Part shown: one piece after another, positions 30,300 to 38,540 of the stretch
Position numbering within the stretch: the stretch's first letter is position 1
Layout: every line of letters starts with the position of its first letter
Assembly: GCF_024347595.1 (NCBI RefSeq)
Contig: NZ_AP025507.1
Coordinates: 1,959,720 to 2,023,719 of the forward strand
Reading direction: 5' to 3'
DNA length: 64,000 nucleotides
Origin: Vibrio pomeroyi
GTDB taxonomy: Bacteria; Pseudomonadota; Gammaproteobacteria; Enterobacterales; Vibrionaceae
The notes under the pieces: generated by a model
What the model was told of the DNA's origin: nothing
Database searches by the model: none
What the model saw: only the letters and a program-made list of their open reading frames with translations
Program-made: the position numbers and the translations under genes

Positions 30300-30445
30300 A
30301 TTCTCAGGGCGGGGCGAAATTCCCCACCGGCGGTATGTCCTTAGCAAAATCTAAAGATAAGCCCGCGAGCGCTCGATTCGTCGAGGTCAGCAGATCTGGT
30401 GAGATGCCAGAGCCGACGGTTATAGTCCGGATGAGAGAGAATGGA
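30300..30445 (+). ncRNA. FMN riboswitch (RFN element)
   Basis: The RFN core is present in order: AGGGCGGGGCGAAATTCCCCACCGG-type 5' part, GGCGGTA, AGCCCGCGAGCG, GGTCAGCAGATCTGGTG, CCAGAGCCGACGGTTA and AGTCCGGATG-AGAGA. It precedes ribB by about 190 bp; the downstream stretch (30446-30633) is the expression platform and contains no ORF. FMN binding lowers ribB expression. Confidence 0.95.
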
Positions 30446-30633
30446 AACACACTCGTTTAAGTTGGAAAGGCGTACCTATATTATTGGGTTCATGCCTCCA
30501 ACTCGAACGGGTGCATTTCGTTTTGGATAAAACCATAATGAGCTAAGGTCAACTTGTAATGAGTCGGCTTTGTCGTGCTCGGTTGAGATCCCTCATACAG
30601 CCCTGATTCTGGTGATATTTTAGGAGTTTAACC

Positions 30634-31290
30634 ATGAATCAGTCTTCACTACTTGCCGAATTTGGCGAACCAATCACTCGCGTTGAAAACGCACTGCAAG
30701 CTCTTCGCGAAGGTCGTGGCGTACTTTTACTTGACGATGAAGATCGCGAGAACGAAGGCGACATCATCTACTCAGTAGAACACCTAACCAATGCTCAAAT
30801 GGCACTAATGATCCGTGAATGCAGCGGCATCGTGTGCCTGTGTCTAACTGACGAGCAAGCAAACCAACTTGAACTTCCACCTATGGTTGTTGATAACAAC
30901 AGCGCAAACCAAACTGCGTTTACGGTGACTATCGAAGCAAAAGTGGGCGTAACAACCGGTGTTTCTGCCGCTGACCGTGTAACAACGATCAAGACAGCTG
31001 CAAACCCAACAGCTAAGCCTACTGATCTTGCTCGCCCTGGTCACGTATTCCCACTGCGTGCTCGCAAAGGTGGTGTACTTGCTCGCCGCGGTCATACAGA
31101 AGGTACTGTGGATCTGATGCAAATGGCAGGTCTTCAATCAGCAGGCGTACTGTGTGAAGTAACCAACCCAGACGGCACAATGGCAAAAGCGCCAGAGATC
31201 GTTGCTTTCGGTAAACTGCACAACATGCCAGTACTGACCATTGAAGATATGGTTATGTACCGCACTGAGTTCGATCTTAAGCTTGCATAA
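30634..31290 (+). CDS. ribB: 3,4-dihydroxy-2-butanone-4-phosphate synthase
   Basis: 218 residues, the length of standalone RibB with no fused GTP cyclohydrolase II. Catalytic and metal-binding motifs [30 protein letters not shown] and [28 protein letters not shown] are intact. It converts ribulose-5-phosphate to the four-carbon riboflavin precursor and formate. TTTAGGAG precedes the ATG. Control by the FMN riboswitch upstream fits riboflavin biosynthesis. Confidence 0.97.
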   Translation: MNQSSLLAEFGEPITRVENALQALREGRGVLLLDDEDRENEGDIIYSVEHLTNAQMALMIRECSGIVCLCLTDEQANQLELPPMVVDNNSANQTAFTVTIEAKVGVTTGVSAADRVTTIKTAANPTAKPTDLARPGHVFPLRARKGGVLARRGHTEGTVDLMQMAGLQSAGVLCEVTNPDGTMAKAPEIVAFGKLHNMPVLTIEDMVMYRTEFDLKLA

Positions 31291-31352
31291 CGTTTAGCCC
31301 TCAATGCTAAACACTTAGCATTGAAGCTAACTAAACTGCGAAATGAACACTG

Positions 31353-31414
31353 AAAGGCCTCACTCTTACTGCTTTTTATAATTAAAAGCATATAAAGAGT
31401 GAGGCCTTTTTAAT
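31353..31414 (+). terminator. terminator of ribB
   Basis: Stem AAGGCCTCACTCTT / AAGAGTGAGGCCTT with a long A/T-rich loop and a T-run. Confidence 0.85.
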
Positions 31415-31554
31415 TTGCGTAGCGTAAAACGCCCCATGGATGGGATCGCCAAAGTGTCTCTACTTATCGAAACCTCCCCAATCTAATCGTTAGAAAAGCG
31501 TAACCTCTCAAAAAAACCTGCAAAATATGAGAAACATTCACTCGAATGGTGAAG

Positions 31555-31567
31555 TCATGCACCATGA
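31555..31567. promoter_or_regulatory. candidate activator site, TCATG-CAC-CATGA
   Basis: Perfect 5-bp inverted repeat with a 3-bp centre, 60 bp upstream of the sigma-54 promoter, in the position expected for an enhancer-binding protein. Confidence 0.35.
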
Positions 31568-31626
31568 TTGATCATCCATAATTAGATTAAAAACATAACT
31601 AAATGAAATATAACACTTATTTATTT

Positions 31627-31642
31627 TGGCACGGTGTCTGCA
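31627..31642 (+). promoter_or_regulatory. sigma-54 promoter
   Basis: TGGCACG-GTGT-CTGCA differs from the consensus TGGCACG-N4-TTGCA at one position, with GG at -24 and GC at -12. It lies 38 bp before the start codon of the following gene, inside an otherwise AT-rich region (31415-31680) that has no ORF. Confidence 0.65.
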
Positions 31643-31680
31643 CTACCACTAAGTAGGTATACAAATATTAGGAGTTGAAT

Positions 31681-32529
31681 ATGTTTGTAGTTATTTCAGT
31701 GGGTTTATCCCTATTAGTACTTGCAGCCCTGTTTCATTTCTCAAGGAAGAGACAAACAGCGCTATCACACAGGTTTGAGACCTTAGTTCTGCTTAGAGAG
31801 TTATTGTTGTTATCACGCAAACACCGCGCAGCAACGCATTACGCCCTCGCGTATAAATTATCTAGCGACTCGATTCGCAAAGTGAATGAGATTTACGACA
31901 ACATACTTGAGGTATCTGAACTGCTTCAATCGCATGTGTCGTTTGATAGCCGCCCTATGTATCGCATCTATCACCTCAAGCTCATCGCCATGCACAGTGA
32001 CTGGCAAAACCGCAGCTTGGTGCGTAACCAATCAATTCATGGCAAAACGATTCGTCACAGCATGTTCTTGATGGATGAAGTGATGATCATCTGGCTGATT
32101 CAGTCTGAACGAGAAGACATGAGCCGTGAGTACCACATGAATTGGCAACAGATCTTGGATTGCATGGAGATCCTGACCAAGCTCAGAATGTGTATCCCAG
32201 ATATGGAGAAGCCTGAGGAGTATTTGAGATTCAAATTCTACGCGTCTCAGACACACAGAAAACTCAACCAATTATCGATTATCTGCCCGATTAGCAGTGG
32301 GTCACCGGTTTGTACACGAGCGATGCATGCACTTACAGAGATTGCATCAAGTAACGAAGCAACCCAACCGGCAGATAGCATGTACGAATTAACCAGTGAT
32401 ATCTCTAGCGTCGTGTCGCAAGTCTACGACCAAGTATTATCCGACATTACGAAAAGCTTGTATCAGCCTTTACCAGACATCAACGAAAAGGTGATAAATA
32501 CTCGATTATCCGTACATCATTACATGTAA
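31681..32529 (+). CDS. hypothetical membrane-anchored protein behind a sigma-54 promoter
   Basis: 282 residues from ATG 31681 (TTAGGAG precedes it; an in-frame TTG 6 bp upstream is less likely). One N-terminal membrane helix (VVISVGLSLLVLAALFHF) is followed by a long helical region: LRELLLLSRKHRAATHYAL and VNEIYDNILEVSELLQS. The arrangement is reminiscent of helical NIT-type sensor modules, but there is no kinase, GGDEF or methyl-accepting domain after it. I do not recognise the family. Its own terminator follows. Confidence 0.7.
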   Translation: MFVVISVGLSLLVLAALFHFSRKRQTALSHRFETLVLLRELLLLSRKHRAATHYALAYKLSSDSIRKVNEIYDNILEVSELLQSHVSFDSRPMYRIYHLKLIAMHSDWQNRSLVRNQSIHGKTIRHSMFLMDEVMIIWLIQSEREDMSREYHMNWQQILDCMEILTKLRMCIPDMEKPEEYLRFKFYASQTHRKLNQLSIICPISSGSPVCTRAMHALTEIASSNEATQPADSMYELTSDISSVVSQVYDQVLSDITKSLYQPLPDINEKVINTRLSVHHYM

Positions 32530-32577
32530 AGACTTCGTGAGAGGAGAGCGTGCTGGAACTCTGAATTATTGAGTTCA

Positions 32578-32612
32578 AATCCGATATCACCATTGATATC
32601 GGATTTTTGTAT
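32578..32612 (+). terminator. terminator of the sigma-54-controlled gene
   Basis: Stem AAATCCGATATCA / TGATATCGGATTT with loop CCAT and a T-run. Confidence 0.85.
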
Positions 32613-32660
32613 TTATAGGCTTTTAAATTTCTATCGCTATGTATCATTGCCTATGAAGTT

Positions 32661-33557
32661 TCAAACATCCCCAGATTTGATATCTCTAGCCCAAGCTTGT
32701 GCTGCAAAATCAATGAACTGGCGAACAACTGGAAGCTGATAACTGCGAGACAGATACACCGCCCAAAGCACGCTGCTTGGCGAAACAAAATCACCCAATA
32801 TGCGTATCAATTTGCCATTCGCAATCAGTGGATTGGCTAAGTCACAAGGTAAACGAACCACCCCTTTTCCATGCTGTGCCGCGCGAGTTAGCACTCCAAC
32901 ATCATTGGCCTTGATAGTGCCAGACACCTCAACCGAATAGTGCTGATTATCCTTAACAAAATCCCACTTCGAGACATTCAAATGACGAAAGCAATTGTGT
33001 TGTCGAAGCGCTTCGACCGTTTCAGGTTCACCATGTTGGTCCAAGTAGGCTTGCGAGGCACACACAACAGAATCGATTACCATTAGCTTTCGGGCAATCA
33101 AACTATCGTCAGGTTGATCTGTGTAGCGAAGTGCGATATCGATCCTTTCATCCACCAGCTGGGTAAAACGGTCTGAGGCAAACAGTTCGACCGTGATATT
33201 AGGGTGGCGCTCGGTGAACTGTTCGACCACATCCAACAACATGTGCTGAGTTAAACCAATGGGAGCAGCAATTCGAATGGTTCCAGAAAGATCATCGGTT
33301 TGATTGAGTGAAGTAACTTCTAGCTCAGCGGTCTCATGGAGGATCTTCTCACAGCGCTGCAGAGCGATTTCCCCTGCCGCGGTTAAGCTCACCTTTCGAG
33401 TTGTCCTATGTAATAGCCTCTGCTTCAACCACCCTTCTATCTCTTGAACATGACGTGAAACCTGCAACCGACTCATGTCCAAATGCTCAGCTGCTTGGGT
33501 GAAGCTGGCACAATTCGCAACTTCGACAAAGCTACGCATTGCCGTCAACCTATCCAT
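32661..33557 (-). CDS. LysR-family transcriptional regulator
   Basis: 298 residues from ATG 33557 (AAGGAG before it). The N-terminal winged HTH is MRSFVEVANCASFTQAAEHLDMSRLQVSRHVQEIEGWLKQRLLHRTTRKVSLT, followed by the substrate-binding domain (GTIRIAAPIGLTQHMLLDVVEQF). It belongs to the CrgA/DsdC-like group with a shortened C-terminus. It is divergent from the 33720 oxidoreductase gene with a perfect palindrome in between. Confidence 0.92.
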   Translation of the reverse strand: MDRLTAMRSFVEVANCASFTQAAEHLDMSRLQVSRHVQEIEGWLKQRLLHRTTRKVSLTAAGEIALQRCEKILHETAELEVTSLNQTDDLSGTIRIAAPIGLTQHMLLDVVEQFTERHPNITVELFASDRFTQLVDERIDIALRYTDQPDDSLIARKLMVIDSVVCASQAYLDQHGEPETVEALRQHNCFRHLNVSKWDFVKDNQHYSVEVSGTIKANDVGVLTRAAQHGKGVVRLPCDLANPLIANGKLIRILGDFVSPSSVLWAVYLSRSYQLPVVRQFIDFAAQAWARDIKSGDV

Positions 33558-33630
33558 CACACTCTCCTTGAACTATTTCGTAGCTAGTCGAATCTTATTA
33601 GATCACTATATAGATACAATCTACATCATT

Positions 33631-33648
33631 TTGCGATATTTATCGCAA
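33631..33648. promoter_or_regulatory. perfect palindrome TTGCGATA-TT-TATCGCAA
   Basis: 8-bp perfect inverted repeat with a 2-bp centre, between the divergent LysR and oxidoreductase genes. Probable LysR operator. Confidence 0.6.
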
Positions 33649-33719
33649 CCTAGTGAGCTATTAGACTGCAATGGCTGTCGAGAAAACGACTCAATAAATT
33701 AGATAATTGGAGAGACATT

Positions 33720-34358
33720 ATGAAAATTGCAGTATTAGGCGCATCAGGTTGGATTGGTAGTCACATCGCTCAAGAAGCTCAATCTCGTGGTCACGACGTC
33801 GTTGCTGTTGTAAGAGACGCAAACCGCGTAGAAACCCAAGGCATTGAAGTTCGTTCATTTGATTTACAAGACGAAGCCGCAAGTCTAGCAAACGCACTAG
33901 CCGGCGTTGATGCAGTCATTACTTCGATTGGCGGACGTGCTCTGGGTAATCACGACATCGTAAAAAACACTGCGACTAAATTGCTCGCAACATTACCAAG
34001 CATCGGTATCGAGCGCCTACTTTGGGTTGGCGGTGCAGGCTCATTAGAAGTAGCACCAAATGTACCGTTAGTGACTGTTCCTGACTTCCCAACGGATTAC
34101 AAAAACGAAGCGTTAGCACAGGGCGAAGCTCTTGAAGTGTTCAAGCAATCTAACAGCGAAGTTAACTGGACTTTTGTTAGCCCTGCAGCAGAAATATTCC
34201 CGGGCGAGAAACTATCAACCTATCGTACTGGTGGCGACCAATTGCTCACCGACGAAGATGGCAACAGCAAAATATCAGTCAGCGATTACGCTATCGCGAT
34301 GATTGATGAACTCGAAGCCGGTGAGTTCCCGCGCCAACGCATTGGAGTTGCTTACTAG
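33720..34358 (+). CDS. NAD(P)-binding atypical SDR (NmrA-like)
   Basis: 212 residues. The N-terminal nucleotide site is GASGWIGSHIAQEAQSRGHDV, followed by AVITSIGGRA and a short C-terminal half. Members are NAD(P)H-binding redox or sensor proteins such as YwnB-like proteins. GGAGAG lies before ATG 33720. Regulated probably by the divergent LysR. Substrate unknown. Confidence 0.88.
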   Translation: MKIAVLGASGWIGSHIAQEAQSRGHDVVAVVRDANRVETQGIEVRSFDLQDEAASLANALAGVDAVITSIGGRALGNHDIVKNTATKLLATLPSIGIERLLWVGGAGSLEVAPNVPLVTVPDFPTDYKNEALAQGEALEVFKQSNSEVNWTFVSPAAEIFPGEKLSTYRTGGDQLLTDEDGNSKISVSDYAIAMIDELEAGEFPRQRIGVAY

Positions 34359-34401
34359 TGCTCAGACGTGTATCAAGCAAGCTCAATAAGCACTAGAGTC
34401 T

Positions 34402-34434
34402 AAAAAGCCGCTGACTTTTGGTAAGCGGCTTTCT
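34402..34434. terminator. bidirectional terminator
   Basis: Stem AAAGCCGCT / AGCGGCTTT with A-run and T-run on either side, between convergent genes. Confidence 0.75.
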
Positions 34435-34456
34435 ATTTTGCTTATCGAGATAATCA

Positions 34457-35110
34457 TCATATCAGTGGCAAGTGACCCGTTTTCACTAAAATGACCGTCT
34501 CTTCTTCCACATAAGGGAAATGCTCACTCATGTGAGAGCTGCGCATCCAAGTATGCTTCGGGTACACACCATGTTCATCTTTAAAGGTGCCTGACAACAC
34601 AAAGATCTCTTCACCGCCAAAGTGACGATGTGGCTGAAAGCGTTCACCGACAGGCCACTTCACTAAAGCAACATGTTCATGCTCAAACTCATGCAGTGGC
34701 ATCACCTGTAACCCGCCAATACCCGGTAACCATTCCGTTTCTAGCGTATTGATTCGAACTTGAGTTAAGTCTCTCGCATCAAACTGATTTAACTTAACTA
34801 AGATCGTGCAACCCTCTTTACTCGATGGAGAATGCGCACTGCCAGGTGGGTTGCGAATGTAAGTGCCTGCTGGGAAATCGCCAGTTTCATCAGAGAACAC
34901 ACCGTCCAACACGAAGATCTCTTCTCCTTGCGGATGTGGGTGTTCAGAGAATGAAGATTGAGGATCGTATTTCACCACGCTAGTCGTGTGACCCGATTCT
35001 CTCTCTTCTCTTTCTAGGGGCTTACGCCATACCCCTTTGGCAGGGCTTGCTACCCAATCTAGTTTATCGGTTTCGATAACCAGTCTCTTTGAAAAGTCCA
35101 TGTTGAACAT
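34457..35110 (-). CDS. two-domain cupin protein (ChrR-like)
   Basis: 217 residues forming two tandem cupins. Domain 1 has SEHPHPQGEEIFVLDGVFSDETGDFPAGTYIRNPPGSAH; domain 2 has QPHRHFGGEEIFVLSGTFKDEHGVYPKHTWMR. Each supplies His/Glu metal ligands. The sequence resembles the C-terminal cupin of ChrR anti-sigma factors but lacks the zinc anti-sigma domain and has no sigma-factor partner here. It may be an enzyme such as an acetylacetone-dioxygenase-like cupin. Single gene. Confidence 0.82.
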   Translation of the reverse strand: MFNMDFSKRLVIETDKLDWVASPAKGVWRKPLEREERESGHTTSVVKYDPQSSFSEHPHPQGEEIFVLDGVFSDETGDFPAGTYIRNPPGSAHSPSSKEGCTILVKLNQFDARDLTQVRINTLETEWLPGIGGLQVMPLHEFEHEHVALVKWPVGERFQPHRHFGGEEIFVLSGTFKDEHGVYPKHTWMRSSHMSEHFPYVEEETVILVKTGHLPLI

Positions 35111-35220
35111 AATGACGACCTTACTCTAAGTATTGTTTTAATTATTATTGTCTTGCTAATGTCTATTCTACGCGAATAACGAGCGAGGGGGAGACTTCGC
35201 TGTTAGCTGCTAACGCTTAT

Positions 35221-35269
35221 TTGCTAATTGATAATTGCTAATTGATAATTGCTAATTGCTAATTGCTAA
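35221..35269. repeat. seven tandem heptamers TTGCTAA/TTGATAA
   Basis: The units read in order C, A, C, A, C, C, C at the fourth base (TTGCTAA or TTGATAA), 49 bp without interruption. The tract lies between the cupin gene start and the SDR gene stop. Likely slippage-prone VNTR. Confidence 0.9.
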
Positions 35270-35302
35270 CAAAGCATCCCCCATATTGAAAGCTCGGCTT
35301 GA

Positions 35303-36070
35303 TTAATTGCGGCCCGCGATCACACCACCATCAACATCCCAGATTGCGCCCGTTACCCAATCGGCACTGTCTGATAGCAAGAAAGAGATGCTGTTTGCGA
35401 TGTCTTTAGGTTGGCCCACTCGACCAATTGGGTGGAAAGCATTGAAGCCTTCTAGCGCTTCGTCCACCTCTTCTGGTTTAATGAATGATTCGTAGATTGG
35501 CGTTTTAACGACAGCTGGAGAAACCGCATTCACACGAATATTGTGGTCCGCCAATTCCATTGCCATGTGCTGTGTTAAAGCGTGTAGTCCAGCTTTTGCC
35601 ATTGAATACGCAGAAGATGGCGTCGCTTTGATCGCTTGTTTCGCCCACATAGAGCCTACGTTTACCACGTTTCCGCCACCGTTTTTGATCATCAACTTGC
35701 TGACAGCTTGAGTGATAAAGAAAGTCGCTTTATTAAGCTGCATGTATTGCTCGTAATCCGACTCTTGGTGCTCAATAAACGCCTTAGGGTTGAAGTAGCC
35801 AGCCGCATTAACAAGGTAACCAATACCCTCTTCAAGCGACTCTAGATGCGCGATAAGATTCGACACACTTGCATCATCGTAAAGGTTAGCTTGCCAACCA
35901 GAGGCGTGGCCTAGTGATTGCAGTTCTGACACCGCTTTATCTAACTTAGTTGGGTTATTGCCTACAACCAACACATGGATGTTTTGAGCGACTAACTGCT
36001 TCGCTGTTTCAAAGCCCATACCGCTTGTGCCACCGATTACTACTGCAATACCATTTTTTGTGAAGTTCAT
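35303..36070 (-). CDS. short-chain dehydrogenase/reductase
   Basis: 255 residues from ATG 36070 (MNFTKNG), with TAGGAG before it; the longer in-frame extension has no ribosome site. Cofactor site [14 protein letters not shown]-type motif LVNAAGYF, catalytic Tyr/Lys in YSMAKAG preceded by the catalytic Ser in VNVGSMWA, and C-terminal [34 protein letters not shown]. Classical SDR. Divergent from an HxlR regulator that probably controls it. Confidence 0.92.
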   Translation of the reverse strand: MNFTKNGIAVVIGGTSGMGFETAKQLVAQNIHVLVVGNNPTKLDKAVSELQSLGHASGWQANLYDDASVSNLIAHLESLEEGIGYLVNAAGYFNPKAFIEHQESDYEQYMQLNKATFFITQAVSKLMIKNGGGNVVNVGSMWAKQAIKATPSSAYSMAKAGLHALTQHMAMELADHNIRVNAVSPAVVKTPIYESFIKPEEVDEALEGFNAFHPIGRVGQPKDIANSISFLLSDSADWVTGAIWDVDGGVIAGRN

Positions 36071-36134
36071 TTTGTTATCTCCTAAGTCATGTGAACGTGG
36101 TAATCTTAGGCTTTGAACTAACACTATGAATAGT

Positions 36135-36161
36135 AAGTACAAATCGGTTAGGTAGGTACTT
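36135..36161. promoter_or_regulatory. candidate HxlR operator, AAGTAC-N15-GTACTT
   Basis: Inverted repeat with half-site centres 21 bp apart, two helical turns, in the 105-bp gap between the divergent SDR and HxlR genes and ending 14 bp before the HxlR start. Confidence 0.5.
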
Positions 36162-36175
36162 ATTGGTACATCTTT

Positions 36176-36514
36176 ATGAAAAATCAGGAAAACTTTTTTT
36201 CAAGAAAATCAGCACCAGAGCGTTCCGCTCGTATGGTCGAAACCATCTACGGCTGTAAATGGTCGCTAACGGTTTACCAATTATTGGCAAATGGCATTAA
36301 TCGCCCGGGTGAAATGGTGCGCTCGGTCGAAGGGTTATCGACCAAGGTATTGAATGAATGTTTGAAGCGAAATGTAGAATTTGGGATCTTAGATAAGCAA
36401 ATGTTCAACGAACTGCCACCAAGAGTTGAGTATCAAGTGACACCCTTTGGTGAGAAGTTTTTACTGATTCTGGATCAACTGGAAAGCCTACAAAACGAAA
36501 TCGACGAGATGTAA
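36176..36514 (+). CDS. HxlR-family transcriptional regulator
   Basis: 112 residues, the usual HxlR size. Winged [73 protein letters not shown]. The family often senses electrophiles or quinones through a conserved N-terminal Cys; here the only Cys near there is in YGCKW. Candidate regulator of the divergent SDR. Confidence 0.9.
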   Translation: MKNQENFFSRKSAPERSARMVETIYGCKWSLTVYQLLANGINRPGEMVRSVEGLSTKVLNECLKRNVEFGILDKQMFNELPPRVEYQVTPFGEKFLLILDQLESLQNEIDEM

Positions 36515-36555
36515 GCCCAAACCAGTCAAACGCATAGCAGACACAGCAAGTACGC

Positions 36556-37461
36556 TTAACTCACTGGCATTTGCTCAAAGCGACCTTTTACGAAATCAAT
36601 GAAGGTTCGAATTCGACTTGGTTGATAGCGGTCTCGATGGTAGATCGCTGAAAAGTCCACTTTAGGTACTACCCACTCATCAAACACCTGCTCTAGTTGT
36701 CCGTCATTGAGTTGTTGTAAGCAATAGATAGTGGGAACTCGAATAATTCCGTTACCGGACTTCGCCCCCTGCACCAACACTCGGCCATTTTTACATTGCA
36801 GCCTGCCCGTCACATGCACATCGACCGTTTTCTTGGTGTCGTCCAACGCTTGAAAACTCCACTTACGCACTGAGCCCGTTAAGCAATCATGATGGATAAG
36901 GTCCTTAGGGTGATTTGGCTTTCCTTTGCGAACAAAATACTCTGGGCTCGCGAGTGTTCCCATCTCTATGTCCAAAAGCTTTCTTGCTATAAAACCCGCG
37001 TCTTCTAGGCTCCCCATACGAAAAGCGATATCGAACGCGTCTTCAATCAAATCAACTCGGTTACTACTGAAATCAAGGCTAATGCTGATGTCTGGGTAGA
37101 GCTGCATAAACTCATTGATCAGATCCGCGATAATCACCTCACCCAAATAACCGCCAACACAGTTTACTTTTATGTCACCGCGCACTTCTTCGACATCGTC
37201 CACAGCAGCAATCAAGGCTTGGTCTATATTATCTAAGGCTTGTTCGCATCTCGCGTACAGATCTTGCCCTGCGTGAGTCAACCTCAAAGTTCGAGTGGTG
37301 CGGATAAACAGCGTTACACCCATCTGCTTTTCTAAGCTACTCACTTGGCGTGACACGTGGGAGCGAGACACATCAAGCTCCTCCGCAGCTTTAGTGAAGT
37401 TACCTAAACGAGCGATAAGCACGAAAGAACGAATATCAGATAGGTTAATTTGATTGAGCAT
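36556..37461 (-). CDS. LysR-family transcriptional regulator
   Basis: 301 residues. HTH segment IRSFVLIARLGNFTKAAEELDVSRSHVSRQVSSLEKQMGVTLFIRTTRTLRLT, then the sensor domain (GDIKVNCVGGYLGEVIIADLINEF). It is divergent from the SDR gene at 37702 with a perfect inverted repeat in between, so control of that SDR is likely. Confidence 0.92.
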   Translation of the reverse strand: MLNQINLSDIRSFVLIARLGNFTKAAEELDVSRSHVSRQVSSLEKQMGVTLFIRTTRTLRLTHAGQDLYARCEQALDNIDQALIAAVDDVEEVRGDIKVNCVGGYLGEVIIADLINEFMQLYPDISISLDFSSNRVDLIEDAFDIAFRMGSLEDAGFIARKLLDIEMGTLASPEYFVRKGKPNHPKDLIHHDCLTGSVRKWSFQALDDTKKTVDVHVTGRLQCKNGRVLVQGAKSGNGIIRVPTIYCLQQLNDGQLEQVFDEWVVPKVDFSAIYHRDRYQPSRIRTFIDFVKGRFEQMPVS

Positions 37462-37534
37462 AGGCCAGCTTACTTGTGAAATTTTAAGATGATGAAGCTA
37501 TAGAGTTATGACGCTATAAAGTGAACGCATTTAT

Positions 37535-37552
37535 TGTTGCACTACAGCAACA
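37535..37552. promoter_or_regulatory. candidate LysR operator, TGTTGC-N6-GCAACA
   Basis: Perfect 6-bp inverted repeat with 6-bp spacing, 74 bp upstream of the LysR start and 150 bp upstream of the SDR start. Confidence 0.55.
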
Positions 37553-37701
37553 GTGTTTCAAGTAAAGCGCTATATATCAACAATGCTATTTTCCTTAATA
37601 TACCTCCATCGCAACGAAGCAAGGCAACAAGCACTTGATTCGAATGCACTTAAACAATACGTCGTAGCCAACCGACGCAATTAAAGTACAGAGGAAATAA
37701 A

Positions 37702-38421
37702 ATGAAAAAACTAATCGTAATTACAGGTGCAAGCTCTGGTATTGGTGAAGCAATCGCTCGTCGTCTAAGCGATGAAGGTCACCCTCTGCTACTTCTAGCT
37801 CGTCGTGTTGACCGCCTTGAAGCGCTTAACCTACCAAACTCTCTATCTGTGAAAGTAGACGTAACAGACAAAGCGTCTTTTGATGCGGCAATCGCACAAG
37901 GTGAAGCGAAGTTTGGCCCTGTCGATGCGCTTATCAACAACGCAGGTGCAATGCTTCTTGGTCAAATCGACACTCAAGACGCTCAAGAATGGAAGACAAT
38001 GTTCGATGTGAACGTAATTGGTCTTCTCAACGGCATGCAGTCTGTACTTGCTCCTATGATGGAACGCAATACAGGTACTATCATCAACATCAGCTCAATT
38101 GCGGGTAAGAAAACATTCCCAAGCCACGCTGCCTACTGTGGTACTAAGTTCGCGGTACACGCAATCTCTGAGAACGTTCGTGAAGAAGTTGCGGCTTCAA
38201 ATGTTCGTGTTACGACTATCGCACCGGGTGCTGTTGAGACTGAGCTTCTGTCTCACACGACATCTCAAGAGATCAAAGACGGTTACGATTCTTGGAAAGA
38301 AGACATGGGCGGCGTATTGGCAGCTGACGATATCGCTCGCGCGGTATCATTCGCTTACCAACAACCACAAAACGTATGTATCCGTGAGATTGCTCTAGCA
38401 CCAACGAAGCAACAGCCATAG
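37702..38421 (+). CDS. short-chain dehydrogenase/reductase (YdfG-like)
   Basis: 239 residues. Cofactor motif TGASSGIGEAIARRL, ARRVDRLE (NADP preference), INNAGAMLLG, catalytic Ser in NISSIAGKK and YCGTKFA for Tyr/Lys, and APGAVETEL. Resembles the NADP-dependent 3-hydroxy acid dehydrogenase group. AGAGGAAATAAA precedes the ATG. It ends at a strong bidirectional terminator. Confidence 0.93.
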   Translation: MKKLIVITGASSGIGEAIARRLSDEGHPLLLLARRVDRLEALNLPNSLSVKVDVTDKASFDAAIAQGEAKFGPVDALINNAGAMLLGQIDTQDAQEWKTMFDVNVIGLLNGMQSVLAPMMERNTGTIINISSIAGKKTFPSHAAYCGTKFAVHAISENVREEVAASNVRVTTIAPGAVETELLSHTTSQEIKDGYDSWKEDMGGVLAADDIARAVSFAYQQPQNVCIREIALAPTKQQP

Positions 38422-38467
38422 GTCTTTGCTATCGCGACTAAATCAGCGATGAAATAAGCGATGAAAT

Positions 38468-38509
38468 AAAAAAGCGCCACGACTTAACCAGTCGTGGCGC
38501 TTTTGTTTT
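38468..38509. terminator. bidirectional terminator
   Basis: Stem AAGCGCCACGAC / GTCGTGGCGCTT with A-run and T-run flanks, between convergent genes. Confidence 0.85.
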
Positions 38510-38540
38510 GATTCAATCTAGTTGTTAACAATAAGCGAGA

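Noticed and set aside
30161..30460. 99-codon ORF
   Set aside because: It overlaps the FMN riboswitch, has no ribosome site, and its frame follows RNA structure constraints.
35221..35269. CRISPR array
   Set aside because: Direct tandem heptamers without spacers; no cas genes in the window.
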